The position numbers and the translations under genes are program-made. The notes beneath the pieces were generated by a model. The model had not been told where the DNA came from and ran no database searches. It worked only from the letters and a program-made list of their open reading frames with translations. From Anas platyrhynchos (taxonomy: Eukaryota; Chordata; Aves; Anseriformes; Anatidae): 64,000 bases of DNA. The stretch lies in contig NC_092589.1 of NCBI RefSeq assembly GCF_047663525.1, forward strand, positions 83,426,001-83,490,000. Direction: 5' to 3'. Positions 1 through 13,391 of this stretch are shown here, in pieces. Position 1 is the stretch's first letter. Each line of letters opens with the position of its first letter.

Positions 1-3000
1 TTAGTGTCAAAAAAACTGTGGTAATCAGCAAAGCATGTGTGCTTATGTACACCCCTGCTCAGCCAGCTTGTAAGTACGTGATTAAGTGCTGCTGAAATCC
101 CTGGGACTTACTACATTAGTGAAGTTAATGAGACTTCACACCAGTAACTGCTCTGCAAACAATCACAGGCTGCTAAACTAGGGACCTGGTGTGATCCCAT
201 GCCCTAGGTCACGTTTGAATGTCTTCTTGTTGGAAATTATTTCTCTGCTTGCCCAGATGAAAGGAAAGAGTGTGTCAGTGGGGAAAGAGAGCAGAGGTGA
301 GCACAGTCCCAGGTGAGTGCAAGCCAGTTGTGTGCAGAGGTGTTAAATTAGGGTGTGCATCTGCCTACCCTCAAACACTGCATCTGTGCTTCAGCCCTCG
401 AGCAGATGGATGTGACGAGCTCCATGCCAGATGGGGAAGCACGTGCAGAGACACCCATGTGGCGCTGGCTCCACGTATAGACATGGTATAGATGCACCAG
501 GACATCTCTGTGCCTCTGATGATAAGCCTTACGTCTCAGCTGAGCTTAGTAATTCCAGGTGGGCATCACGCTGCAGTGCCTGCTTCTTTTGGGGCCAAGC
601 TGGTGTGTTTGTATGGACACACCACTCCAGTGGACGTGCTGATGCAGTTCAGTGCTGGCCTCTGATGAGTCTAGATCCTGGGCTGATGCGCTCCTTGGCC
701 TTTTTTATATCTGCTTTCAGAATCTCAGTATGTTTACTGAGAAAAGTTGTTGTGGTTGAAATAGGGAATAGGCAAAGAAGATTCAGGCAGGATGTTAAAA
801 AATGAGTTTGGGGGCTCCTGGGGCTTGCTGTGAGCTCTGTCTGGCCAGATGTAAGAATGTGCAGTGCAGCTGTAGATACCTACATCTGAGCTAGTTGTCT
901 AGTTTCCCCTTAAAACCAAGGAGAGTGGTCAATTCATCTTGTCATGACAGAGCTGTCAAAAAGAGGTTTAAAAATGCCTTTTTTTTCTCATTTGATTCTG
1001 AGGGAATCTAGAGAGCTAGCTCAGGTGTCTCTATGGCATTGCAGTTGCCCTCATCTGATCAGACAAATCCCAGCCTTATTCAAGTCAGTTTTGCAGAATG
1101 TGTAGCCATACCCTCAAGGATATATCTCAAATATGGTAAACATGAAAGTATCTGTTCTTTTTTTTTCTTTTAAACTTCTGAGCCCTAGTCTTTCATCTGC
1201 ATCCAATTTGATTTTGTTAGGCTTTAATTTGCTAGACTGATGAATCACTTTCTCAGTGGTTAGTGCTTGCTCATTCCTCATTTGTAGATGGTGCTGATTG
1301 CAACTTTGTACGTAGGATTTGGTTGAGTGCTGGGAAGCATATGCACAGCATTTAAACTTCTTGCAGACGTTTTCTAGACCACCATCCAGATGCCTTGTGG
1401 CCCACCAGCAGTTCACAGACGGCAGGGTAAGTAACTCTGATGTAAATTAAAGGCAGGCTCAGAGGACTCTTTTGCAGGGCCATTGGTACAGCCCGGGAAA
1501 TTGGACCCATTGTTTGCTACATTCCCTGTCCAGCCAGGCTGCGCAGAGCAATTCTGTGAGCTGTGCTCTGAGGAGTACTGATCGTATCTGTGCATGTGAG
1601 CCCTAATTCACAGTTTCCTCAGGACAGCCACTGGTGCTTTTTAAAGCTCTCTGTTATGGGTATCAGGGCTGAGAAGTTCCCAAGGACACCGCTTCCTCTG
1701 TTCCCCCACTCATTAAAGCAGGAAGAGCTACAGCAGTTAGGAAACTGTTAAAACAAAGATGTGGGCACCGACCTTTACTTTTCCCTGTCAGAGTGAGCTG
1801 ATTTCACACATGCAACCCTTTAAACCAATAAATCAATGGCAAACTTGTGACCTTATTTGCTGTAATGAATCAGTTGTATTGCCATGTTCTGCACCATATC
1901 AAAGAGCAGCAAATCTGGTTTAAATGGCCAGTGTGCTCTGCCTGCTTCAGTGTTGCAGTAAAGTACTGTTTAAAGTAAAAAAAAATATAATATATGTATA
2001 TATATATATTTACTTTTCGCTCGCTAAGGCATATCAAATATTAACATTTGTTACCTACTGGTACTTTACTTGGTAGTGCTTGTTTATAGCTAGTGGGTGT
2101 AACAAACTTATGCTCTCTCTGAATTTCCTATCTAACATTTAGATACGGCATTTTAAATGTTTAAAAAGTATGGAGAAAAAACTCTAAAGGGCATCCCAGG
2201 AAAAAATGCAGTCGGCTAATGAATGGTGGTTAAAATACTAAGATGTTTTTATTGCTAGCCAAAAGCTCTGGCTACATGCTTGGAATAGTGTGCAGCACAC
2301 TCCTGAGAAAGAAATCAACACCCCGAATCTGGAACTGAGGCTTTGTTTGCAGAGGCTTTTGTGGCACTTAGGAGACTTGGTTTTCTCCAGTCACTGCGTT
2401 TAACTGCCTGTCCCAAACGCTCTAAAAGCTGAAGGAGCTCAATACGTATTTCTGTGACATCAAAACAAGTACCATTAACTGCATTTTGTATTAGTCTGTG
2501 GGCTTCTGTATGCCTGCTGGGTCTCTGGGAAGTCAACCCTACGTAGCAATAGCTCTGGGAAGGCTGTTATGCTCCTGAAAGTCTGCCTAATGTCATCACA
2601 GAAGCTGTCCTTGCAGCACTGTCCATTAAAAACAAGTGGTACATTCCCTTCTTGGTATCCAGAAAAGCTGACTGTTGGTATTTGATAGTTAAATGTTCTA
2701 GGAGCTGTAGATACGGAGAAAGATAGTTTGAATGAGAAGATAGCCTTTGCTTCAGAGAATTTTCAGACCAAATGCCAAGTAAGACAAGAGATGACAAATG
2801 AACACAGGCAAAGGGAAAGAACATAGGAAGCAATTAATAGATAAAGATCAATTCTCAACTTCCTCCCCTTCCTAGCCTCCTGGCTGGGCTGTAGGAAGTT
2901 TCAGAGAACCTGGGAAACAGCATGGACCCCAAATTGTCTAAGTGTGAAAAAAGCATGATTATCTCTATTCCTTGTACATTAGCGATAAAATGAAAGAATC

Positions 3001-6000
3001 CTTGGGATGGATTCATCTGGTCAAGTGCGGACAGCTAAAAAGTGGGTATGACTGAGCCAGTTTTCTTGACCCTGTGGCTAGTTGTAAGGCATCAGTCATT
3101 TCATGCTAAAGAGGGTGCTAAGATAAGTTAGATCAAGTGCAGTCTGAAAATGCCTGTTTCTTTGCATTGACTGTGGAGGTAGTCAGAGCAACCAGCTTGG
3201 ACATTCACCGTCAGATGAATGACACCACAGATGTCTGAAGTTGGAGGAGTTGAATCTGACAGCGTTATCCTTTCTCCTTCTGCACACTTCTGCAAGCGTC
3301 AACTATAAATGACCTGTACTTCTTGACAGATAGCACGTATTGAACATGCAGGCAATGAAATACATGATAACAGCCCTTTTGGGAAGAAAGATGAACGGCT
3401 AAAAAGTTGAGTCTGGCTGGGCATTGGTATAATTTTGTCGTGGCTCTGTCCTAGCCCAGTAAAATGGCTGTTTCGAGTCTGTTTCGGGCTTTCCTAACCA
3501 CCAAATTTCTTACTGAAGCACATGTAGAAGTTCGCATGAATGAAATAATTCTTGAGTGCTGAAGCAGCGAGTGGTCTCCTGAAACATTTTGCACTGTTTC
3601 TGTTGTTTGTTTTTTTTTGTGCGTGTTTTTGTATCTGGAAGGAGGATGCAAGCACCATCTAGACCATTTCCAATAGGAGATTTTATTTAGTCCTATTTCA
3701 TTTCTTTCATTTATAATCTAAGCTTAGCTTAAGAAATCGGATGGACCGCAAAATAGTATCTTTTATATTTTTTGCTGGGTTTTGGATCTCATTCCCTGGC
3801 CTGTCTCTCCCCCAGGATGTATGGCTTAGACCTGTCTGGTCTATTTAGATAGGGACTTAGTTTACATATGAGACATTGCTATGGTTCATTGCTGTCCCTC
3901 TGATGACAGCCACGTAATGTTGCGGGCAGAGAATGGCTGCTGTTCTGCCTCTTGATAGCAGCTAAATTTCAACAATATGGAAAATCAACTTCCAAAGCAG
4001 CTTTCTGAAGATACAGCCAAGTATCCAGCATTAATGCACCTTAAGGTCTCTGCTGCAGTGTTATTATATAAATGTAAACGCTTTTCATTTCTGAAAGGTA
4101 GCTGTATGGAGACAGGCAATATTGGCCTGCTTTGCTTTCCAGTATGGCCTTAATTATAATGCACTAGACCATTTTCCATGCACTAAATCACTAACACTGA
4201 TAACCAAATGCCTTGTATAATTCCTTTCATTTGTTGCTCTGAAAGTCTGGCACAAACATGAAGCATATGCAATGCAGAGCTCCTCAGGAGGGGTTGGTGG
4301 CTGCAGAAAGGGGTTGCTTACACGTGTTGAAGAGACCACTGTGGGTATAGAAAATGACTTTCTGCACTGCATAGACCTAAAATCTCATCTGGAAATTTTG
4401 GTAGAGCCAAAAGGACTTCAGGATATTTCAGATCTGTTGTCTTCAGTAAATACCCAGGTGTCACCTGCATCTGAGTGGAACAGGAGTTGGAGGGAATGGC
4501 TTTATTCCTCCAAATATTAAATGAGACAGTGAATTCTCCAGGGGGGGGGGCATCTTTTCCTGACTTTTGTGCACAGGAGCATCATGAGATTGGCTGGATC
4601 ACTGGGACAAGCCTACTGCCATCTCAGGCAGTGCTGGGCAGGCCCATGGCTGCTAGATCTCGGTGTGGGTTTCCTAAGTGCTGCTGGAATAGGGATCTAA
4701 GCAAGGCGAGTTTGTTATTCAGCTGGATGACCTGACAGTCAGGTTTCTCTGTGCAGTGACAGCAGAGAGGCTAACGGCAACCTGGTAACAAGTCTCTTGG
4801 TAATGTGATAGAAATAAGCTGTTTTCTTCAGTCTATTTTCAAGTTACGTTTTCTATGTCAGAGCATTTTTTTAAATATTATTATCAGCGCTCTAGGCTAC
4901 TTCTTGCTTGCCACAATTTGATTGGAATTTGGTGGACTTAAGCATTTTTTTGCTTTCATCTGTAAAAAGCAAGAAATACAGCTCTATGAAACGGGAAAGC
5001 AATTTGTAATAGAAATTTCTCCTAGTAGAAGTGATGCAGCGAGCATTTGAGAGTGTTCAGATTTGGGGCTACAGAGAGCTACTAGATAATTGTATGAACA
5101 ATTATTTTTTGTATTAGATGGTGTGAGTCGCTGAAATTGCTAGTTGTATAAATGAGACATCCTGCATTATTGATCAGGCTTCTTTTCATTGGACGGGAAG
5201 TGTACATTTCCCTTTTACACGGCTACTTATCTGATCTGAACCCGACATGCAATGATTCATTCATACGTTTAGGGTTTTGTTTCTGTTTTCATTAAGAAAA
5301 GCTAAATACTGAAGTGTGTTTAAAATGAAATCGCATTATCTGTCTCTCATGGACTACCCTTGTTTTGCAGGAGCATAGTCACTGACAAAATCAGATCAGT
5401 AGTCTGTCAAATTTAGTGTTTTCCCTCTGAATATAGTGAGCACTTAATGTTTCAGAAGTCTAACAAATCTAGTCAAATCTTCAACTGAGCAATGTTATAC
5501 GTAAAAGCTATAGTCCTTTCTGACCTTGTAAGCTGGTTTAGTCACTATATGAGGCGTAGTTACTTCTATTAATTAAAAGCAGAGAAAAAGAATATTGAAA
5601 TACAATCTTTAAAGGCCTTGAAGTCAAACCTGCATGTTAATGACATTTTGTTTGCTGTTCCACAATACTGTGACAGTTGTAATATTATCCATTTTAATTT
5701 TGCTCAGAGGAGTTGGATTTCAAATAAACCTATTTCAAAAAGAAGCATGAGAAAAGAGCTAAACAGAAGCCATCATCCTATTAGTACCATAAGTTGTCTA
5801 ATAAGGTGCCATGAATAAACATTTTGACCTTGACAAGTTACAGAAGAAAGGAGAAAAAAATGTAGGTATTGCTTATAATCTTACCATTTTTCTTCAGAGA
5901 CAGAATTCTTCGTTAGCTTTGGTGAAATCCATCACCTGTAATATTAATTCCTTTAAAAAACAGAAAGATGCATATTAGTAAAGTCTCTTTACGCTATGGT

Positions 6001-8750
6001 TTTAGAATTGAGGAGTCTCTGAAGTCAATAATTTATGTGGAATAAATACTAAAAGCCTTATTATCTCGGAATAATCAATGTTTGGCTGAAGCTTGAGAAC
6101 ACTAATAGCTAATCTTAAAAGTCCAGATCCAGTTTCATTTGAAAAAATGGCAGAACTCTCATTGATTTTAAAGGAAGGAGGAAGAGGCCAAAAGACATTG
6201 CTTTGAGAGGTAATTTTAGATAATCTGTTGAAGACATCTGTAAAATGGCAGAAAACTTGACTTTGACTCTCTGCACAATGCTATATGATACATTTCAGCG
6301 GACAGGAGGTCTTTGTGTTAGAATGCCATATATCTGTGTTTTCCACTGCCTTGGGGCATCTTCAGCTTCTGTCCTCCAGGGTCTCTTGGAAGAGAAACCT
6401 TTCCTTTCCTTATCCTTTCTGCTGGGGGTAAGGCATAGCAAACCTTGTATTGCCCTTACTAAATCAATTCTGTTTTACAGTGCTTATCTTTGATCACAGT
6501 TTTTTGGGGGGTGTAGGGTCTATTTATCCATAGTGTGGATTGTCATTGCTGAGTGGAAGAATTTTTGTACTAAAGCCCTTTCTTTTGTACTGGAGCTCTT
6601 TCCCATTCTTTTACTGATGGAGCAGGAGGATACCCTGCAACTCCACAGAGTAGCAAAGAAGAAAAGCTTTCCTCTAGCGGGGAAAAGGCAGCATCAGGAA
6701 ACAGCCTCTTGATAAGCAGATATCGCTAAGTAGGGAAGTAGGACAGATACCCTGAGACAGCATCTGGCAGAGACAGGGAGGAGACGTGAACCCTCCTTTC
6801 CAGAGAAAGCCTGAGAAGGAGCTGTAGGGATCCAGCTCCTAAAAAGAGCCTGAAGTTCTGAAACTCAGTAACACTTAAATGCTGAGCTCACACTGATTTC
6901 AGTCTTAATGAGTGCTAAATTTAGTGTAACTTATGCTCTTTAATAGAGTCCTAGTCTAATTTAGGAGTATAGCAGCCTCGAAGAAGCTTGGAAATTTAAG
7001 CAGTTTGCTGCCTTTTTCCACCTCAGAATTACTTTTTTTGCTCCTAAAAATAGAAAACAAAATACTGATCTTGGCAAAGCACATTTGACGGTCAGTTTGG
7101 CAGATAGACTTAGCTGTCTTTTCATCCATGCACTTATATAGGCCATCAGATGGTAATATCAGTGAACCAAAAACTGTGATGATATTGCTAAGTGAATTAA
7201 GAATACCCTCTTTAGTAAACTACAGTTTATTTTCTTCATACATTTAAAATAGTGAGCGACATTCTCTCATTTCTCATTCAGTGGCACATTAAGACAGATC
7301 TGACCAAGTATTTTTAGTTGGAGATTTGGAGCGGCTAAAGTCAGAAATCCTCTTAATAAAAATAGGAGCTTTTTTTAAACTATCTTTTATACCAGTGTAA
7401 TTCCATTGACTCCACAAGATTTATTTCTAATACATTCTGATAAGAAAGGAGTAGCGGGTTGTGGGCACTTTTATTTTTCTTCATGCTTTGAGGGTAACGT
7501 CATCAGTGTTCCCAAATCATTCTAATGAAAGCACTACTTTGTACCACATTTATTTTTTCCTGTTTTGATGATATACTGCAATACATAGGTAAATAAGTAC
7601 CAAATATATACAACACCTATTTATTTTCCTGATGATGAGGATATTTTTATGCTTTTTTTCTGGCCATCACAAGTCAAGTTGGGCTTCCCATAGGACTACA
7701 AGCTGAGTTGGAGTATGAAATGGGCAGGTTAGAGCCAAGTCAGAGGTACTCTGTAACCTTCAGCAATTTTCATCAAATTTGCTTTGAATGACAAGAAATA
7801 TTAAGCTTCTGTCTTCCAAGGGAATATTTCTCAGTAAACTGTGTTTACCAGCAGCTTTCGGATTTCAGCCTTATGCTTTTTTTTTTTTTTTTTTTTTTTT
7901 ATTAAATGAAGCAAGGTTGTAGGAAGAGAGACCATCTTTTATTAGACCAGCTCACACTTCTGGATGAAAAACAGAATAAAAATCCATCTTCAGTTTTGAA
8001 ACAGAAGCGAATTTCAAGCCAAATGTAGGCTGGGAACAATTGTTTTGGGTTTAGGCCTATGTCTCTCCGTTGACTACAGAGGCAGCCTAGAGTCAGCAAC
8101 TCAGATTTAGGCAGGTAACTTTTAGACATCTGAAGTGAATCTTCCTCAAGACTCCGTGACTAGCCGCAGGACCCAGGGCTGTCTGCATTGCCAGGGCATG
8201 TTCCCAGGAGCTGCTGGGACGTACACCTCTGCTTTGGGATGGGGAAGAGAAGAGCTCAGTGGATGCAGGCCCTCCCTCGGTCTCGGTGCCAGCAGGCAGA
8301 GTGGGACCTGTCTTGTTTAGCCAGTGTCGACACAGGCTCTGTCACTTGGGAGTGGGGACTTGCGAGTCCCTAAGCCTTAAAAATCTGCACCCAGATGCCG
8401 TCTTCAAAAGTGCCTCCTTTGCTCTAGCTTGACTCTGAAAACAAGATGAGATCTTGCCAGACATCTGACCTTTAAAAGAAGTAATCGTTCTGTATCTATC
8501 TATCCATGAATTTGTTCTCTGGGCATTAAATTCAAACAGAGATTATACTCTTAAATGTTTGTATGGATCTCTGCTGTTCTTTGTTATTCTCTGCTAAAAC
8601 AATGCCATTGCTATAGATTTTTTCCCCTCTGGTTTAAGCAGCATTGGAAAACCTTAGTAGCTCTACCTTGTTTTAAAATGAGATTCTGTTCACTGCAGCA
8701 AATAACTAGATGCTGGATATTTGAGTTCCCCAGGAAACTTACGTGGCATT
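1..8750. other. 5' flank of CGA, no gene recognised
   Basis: I see no exon, RNA gene or clear transposon here. The open frames are all short (under about 125 codons), overlap on both strands and resemble no family I know. Small simple-sequence features are an AT repeat at 1981-2012, a run of ten G at 4541-4550 and a run of 24 T at 7877-7900. Distal CGA enhancers could lie here, but nothing in the sequence alone identifies them. Confidence 0.6.
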
Positions 8751-8754
8751 GAGT

Positions 8755-8968
8755 TTGTGCTTGGAAGCTGCCCTCTTTCATTATATAAGGAAATAATGGT
8801 CTCTATAAAAGTCAAGTGGAAGATAAGATCAGCATGGTGGGCTGGTAATTACATAAAGTGATGTTCAGTCATTAGACAAAATGTACAGTTGATCCTATGG
8901 CTTAGATGTGGGCGAGGAATATGATCTAACTTCGCTGGTATAAAAGAAAGATGCAGCTTTTTCGTGCA
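8755..8968 (+). promoter_or_regulatory. CGA: CGA proximal promoter
   Basis: A TATA box (TATAAAA, 8939-8945) sits in the context GCTGGTATAAAAG, which as I recall it is also the context in the human CGA promoter. About 90 bases upstream, GGTAATTACA (8844-8853) matches the pituitary glycoprotein hormone basal element, a LIM-homeodomain (LHX3-type) site. AGATAAGAT at 8821-8829 is a GATA motif. The block GATCCTATGGCTTAGATG (about 8891-8908) also lines up with the human promoter from memory. No TGACGTCA cAMP element is present, whereas the human gene carries a tandem CRE used in placenta. Assignment rests on motif order and spacing relative to the coding exons. The start site is inferred, not observed. 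Confidence 0.85.
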
Positions 8969-9064
8969 TCAGTTTCAGGAAGGTACATCCACACATCAAG
9001 GACAGCTTACATCGAACACCATCCTGCAGTTTCTCAGCTGATTCATTCTTGGTGAACAAGGGAG
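8969..9064 (+). other. CGA: CGA exon 1, non-coding 5' UTR
   Basis: The 5' edge is placed about 25-30 bases after the TATA box. The 3' edge is the donor GGAG|GTAATG at 9064/9065. The segment AACACCATCCTGCAG resembles the end of human CGA exon 1 as I remember it, and like that exon it ends in GGAG. It contains no ATG, so translation starts in exon 2. An alternative donor is TTG|GTGAAC near 9050. The exon call is inferred from promoter distance and splice signals. Confidence 0.7.
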
Positions 9065-12000
9065 GTAATGTATTTTTATTTTTCTGCTAAAGAGGAACAA
9101 TTACACGCTTTTGACATCCTCTTCCCTCTCTCTACAAAACTTTTCTTCTCTTTCAATTCTGTCAAAGTTCTTGCTCGGAAAACTAACTGAAAAGGTTGTA
9201 TTGGAGCTAAGACATCAGTACTTGGGGTTAAACTAATTTTGTAAGTAATAGAAAACAAGGTTGTAGGATTGCATGACAGCTAAATGGTGATATTTTGTGA
9301 TTTCTGATTGCATCTGGTAATGCTTGATTAATAACCTGTTTTTCCCCTGGTCAACAGTACTGCTGTCAGATGTCAAATGTTATGCAGTTTCTGGTAATAA
9401 CACATCTTTTAGAGTCTTTGAATTTCGAGTCATGACTAAACATAAAGGGGATAAAATGTTAGTCGAGATTTCTTAGTCTTCAGTGGTTTCCTAACAGGTT
9501 GCTGCATACAAGTCACAGCCACAAGCGAGGCACTGGCACTTCATCATTGCTGTGGCACAATATGTCACTGCTGAGAGCTTTGGGAAGAAATGAACACAAC
9601 GTGCAGAGTGTTTCGGTCTTGTTGGGCACAACATCACCACAGTCAGAATATACAAAAAAAAAATATAGAGGGACATCTCAAGTTTATGCTGAAGACTTGA
9701 GATTATTTCATACAGTCAGTACAAAGCAGACCCGTCTAACAAAGCTCTCTGGCATGTCTCTGCAAGGATGCAGACCACAGAATTTGAGTAGGAATTCTGG
9801 TACCAGGGAGCATGATATGACTGTAAAGACATCCACAGAGTCCCAAATGCACGTGACAAGAAGACCTGTTTGCAGTCACTGATGATCAGCTGTCCTTGTT
9901 GTGATAAATGGTAATTTGATAACTTTTTTTTTTTTTTTTTTTTTTACAGAAAAATACAAGTTATTGTAAGTAGTGAGGTGAGACTACCTGCTGGAGAACA
10001 TTTAAAATTACCATCTTTCCAAAGAGCTGCTAGAATTCACACCTTATATAGCATTCCAATAGCTTAAAACAATTAATAGAGCAAAGTAAAAGCTTGCTTT
10101 GATTTGATGTTGTAGTGGTGTGGCTGTTAACTGGGTTAGCAGCATGGGCACAGTCAGGAGAGCAAAGGGGTTGAAGAGCAGATGTGTTCCACAGAGCAGA
10201 ATAAGACCAGCAGGCAAAATTGCTGTCACATCGGAAGAGCAGAGAAGATCATGTCTGGGTTTTATTGACATGTATCTTTGTTGGTTTTAGTGTGAGCCTG
10301 ACAGTCGAACTCAATAGAGGAAGTGCAAAACTGCAATTTCAATTCCCTTTTTGGTTAATGTAATTTAAACAACTTCCCTCTGGGATGGCCTCAAACCCTG
10401 ATAATGTACCAAAATCATAATGCTCTGCATTCTTAGTAAAATGAGGATGAAGAATGCCACCTATATGGTGTGGGCTCAGGTGACTTTTGTCCAGGGAGGA
10501 AAGCGCAGAGAGCTGGCAGCTGCCTTTCAGGAACCTGAGAGCCCTGCTGAAAGCTCCTGTGAGACTATCCTGTCACCCACCCTTGACTGTCCTGCACATT
10601 CTCAGCATGGCCACCTCAAATTCCTTGGGTGGACACGGTCAGGTCAAGCCGGTTTGGGTCTGCCTTAAAGATCTGAAAGGAGGAAGGGGAGCAGAAAGCT
10701 TGTCTCGTCAGAAAACCTGGACAAAAATCAGGACAAGTGCTGGATATGTTAAAATAAAAGCTGAGCCTGAAAATAAAAGCTGAAGCAGAGATTCTCACCT
10801 CACGGATCTGGTGGGCACTACCCTAGCCTGCCACGGCTGTCCCTTGGGATGCAATGTTGTGTCATGCAGGCTTTTTATTTTTGATCGTTTAAACATGCAT
10901 CCCCAGTTTCCCATGGAAACTTCGTTTCCTATGATTTTGCTAAGCCTGGTCAGGCAAAGGCTGTGTTCTCCTCCTCCTGCCTTTGGTCTCAGCCTCATCT
11001 GCCTGGGCGTGAGCTCTCTCTGACTGCTGGAAGCATGACGCTCTCCTTGATTTTGTTTCCTTCATTGTCCTGACTTCAAAGCTCCATTTTATGACCGGTG
11101 CTCCACTGCAGGCTGACTGCTTCCTTTGATGACTATCTTGTAGCCTGTTTGCTCAGAGAACCAAGACATGCTGACCTGTGCCTAGCAGCCTCACATCCCC
11201 ACATATCTCTGGGGATTTGTGGAGTGATGGGGCATCCCCCTGTTAATCAGTATGCTCTTTACACACACCCCAGTGCTCCAGGTTTACTCAGTTAGGTGAT
11301 CGTACCACGCAAGTAGCTTCACTCCTTGGACCCACTCAGGTTTGCATCTCCCTCCAGACATGAGCTGGCATTATTTGAATCACACTTTCCCTTCCTGACT
11401 TTCTACTCTCTTTACTTCTTAAGGATGTCAGTGCCTTCTCCAATAGTTTGGTGTGCTTAAATAACCTCTACACCAAATCTAAAGATCAATGTCTTTGTTG
11501 CTGGCATGATTGTCCTTTTCATTTTCGGGGTGCTGCGGAGCCTGCTGTTCAGACACAACCCAAACCAGCACTCAGTTGGCTTCCAGCACGGGCTGGGGCT
11601 GTGACTGCAGGAGCGGAGAGACCTGCATGATCAGATAAGGTTTCTGAGGAGGCAGGTGAACAGATCAGTGGTTGGGAGCTGTGGGCTCTGTGGTGCCGTG
11701 GGCAGCTTGGGATCACTGCCTGGGGCACATTGCTGAAGCCAGGTAGGAGCAAGTGCATGCACTGCTGCATGGTCGCAGCAAAACACCTCTTTAGGGTGGA
11801 TGAAAAGGGTGATGAGCAGAGAGACCCTCGGGATAATCTGCAAGGGAATGATCTGTTGTGAGGCATTCTGTCTCAGCAATCAAAAGACCTTGTAACTAAA
11901 TCCTCCAGGAGAAAGCTGTCCCAGGGCAGGCTGGTTGCACAAAGGGGTGCTGCCTGGCTCCACGCTCTGTTGTGCAACTGAGTACTGCAGCATCCTTTCT

Positions 12001-13284
12001 GCGGTGCTTTTTCTCTGTGCACCCAATTGCTTCCTCGTGGGATGTGAGTAATGCCTGCTCACTTCTGAAGGAAGGGCTCAGGTCTGTGGTTTGGAAGAAA
12101 AGTCAGTTTTAAGTGGGAAGTTCTGTTTTCTGAATGAGAGACTGGGCAAAAACAGTCTGATTGGACACTGAAATTGCCAGTCCAATTGCTCAGAGAGAAC
12201 TGAGGCTTTGTGTCCTCCTCCATGAGATGATATTCATATGGCCATAGCTTATATGCACTACATCTTTAATGTTATTGTCCCTCATTTATTCATATCAGAG
12301 GGATGCATAACTCTGTGGCACAGATTTGATCTGGATCAAATACAGCCACACAATTGCATGTCTGTTTGAATGACCCAGAGAACATGTGATACGATGTGTA
12401 TGGCCACTTCATCTCGTGTGCTAGCTGTACAAGAACAGATGTGCTGTGCAGGAGATATTGCCATCTTGCACAAAAATTAATCTACTGAAAAGATTTTTAA
12501 AAGTTTTTGCCAAGCAAGGTGTTTATACCAAACCAGCTTTCTGTACTTCTGATCTGTCGTTCAGAACTGAAAACCCAATTTGGTGTGTCAGTAAGATAAA
12601 GCCTGACAGAAATCTCAGTCCCGAAGATGACGGTGACTCTGAACTCCCTGTGACTCTCCTGACAAGGCCACCATACCACAGAGGTGGCTCTGGAGCTATT
12701 CAAAGCCCTTCTGAGCTCCTCCTGGGCACCCTGTCCCCTTGGGCTTTCTAGTTTTCTGTCATTGCAGAGGTCAGAGGAGCTTTTTTCCACCAAGGGACAG
12801 GACTGTGTAAATCTGTTTGTGAGGACTTGGGTACTAAAGAGGTCGGTATTTGGACAAATAATCTGACTCTTGGCTCGGGAAATTATGATATAATGTGAAA
12901 TTATTTCCCTGAAATGAGTCTTTCCATGGCGCAGATGCTGCAGATTCTGTTGTCTTCTCCATAAGCGTTTGATGTCTTTCTCCACTGTACCATAAATATT
13001 AGACAGTTATGATACTTGAAGTTGATGTGCTATGGTTTATGTTAATATTCAGAAAAGATTGTTAAGGCCAGAAGGAAAGGCACATTTTTGTTATGATGGT
13101 GGTGATGAAATCAATTTTCTGAGGCTATAAAATGCACATCAGTATAGCACGTTTTCAGTTTCTGATCCTGTTTCTAAATTGTCTCTGTGACTTGCACTGA
13201 ATGCTGTATTAGTGTGTAGCTTAGATCCTGGTACCATACCCAGCGTGAAATAGTCCTTTAAAATGTATTTACTTGTATTTCCAG
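9065..13284 (+). other. CGA: CGA intron 1
   Basis: A 4.2-kb intron between the non-coding exon and the start-codon exon. It holds a run of 22 T at 9924-9945 and no recognisable gene or young transposon. Open frames in it, including ones of 127 and 162 codons near 9.5 kb and 12.5-13.0 kb, look random and match no family I recognise. Confidence 0.7.
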
Positions 13285-13391
13285 GAAGATCATGGATTGC
13301 TACGGGAAGTATGCAGCTGTCACTTTGACCATTTTGTCTGTATTTCTGCATCTTCTTCATTCTTTCCCTGATGGAGAGTTTCTCATGCAGG
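13285..13391 (+). CDS. CGA: CGA exon 2 (start codon, signal peptide)
   Basis: The acceptor TATTTCCAG ends at 13284 and seven untranslated bases precede the ATG at 13292. The exon codes for the signal peptide and the first nine mature residues (FPDGEFLMQ). It ends one base into the Gly34 codon at the donor G|GTAAGC. Confidence 0.97.
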
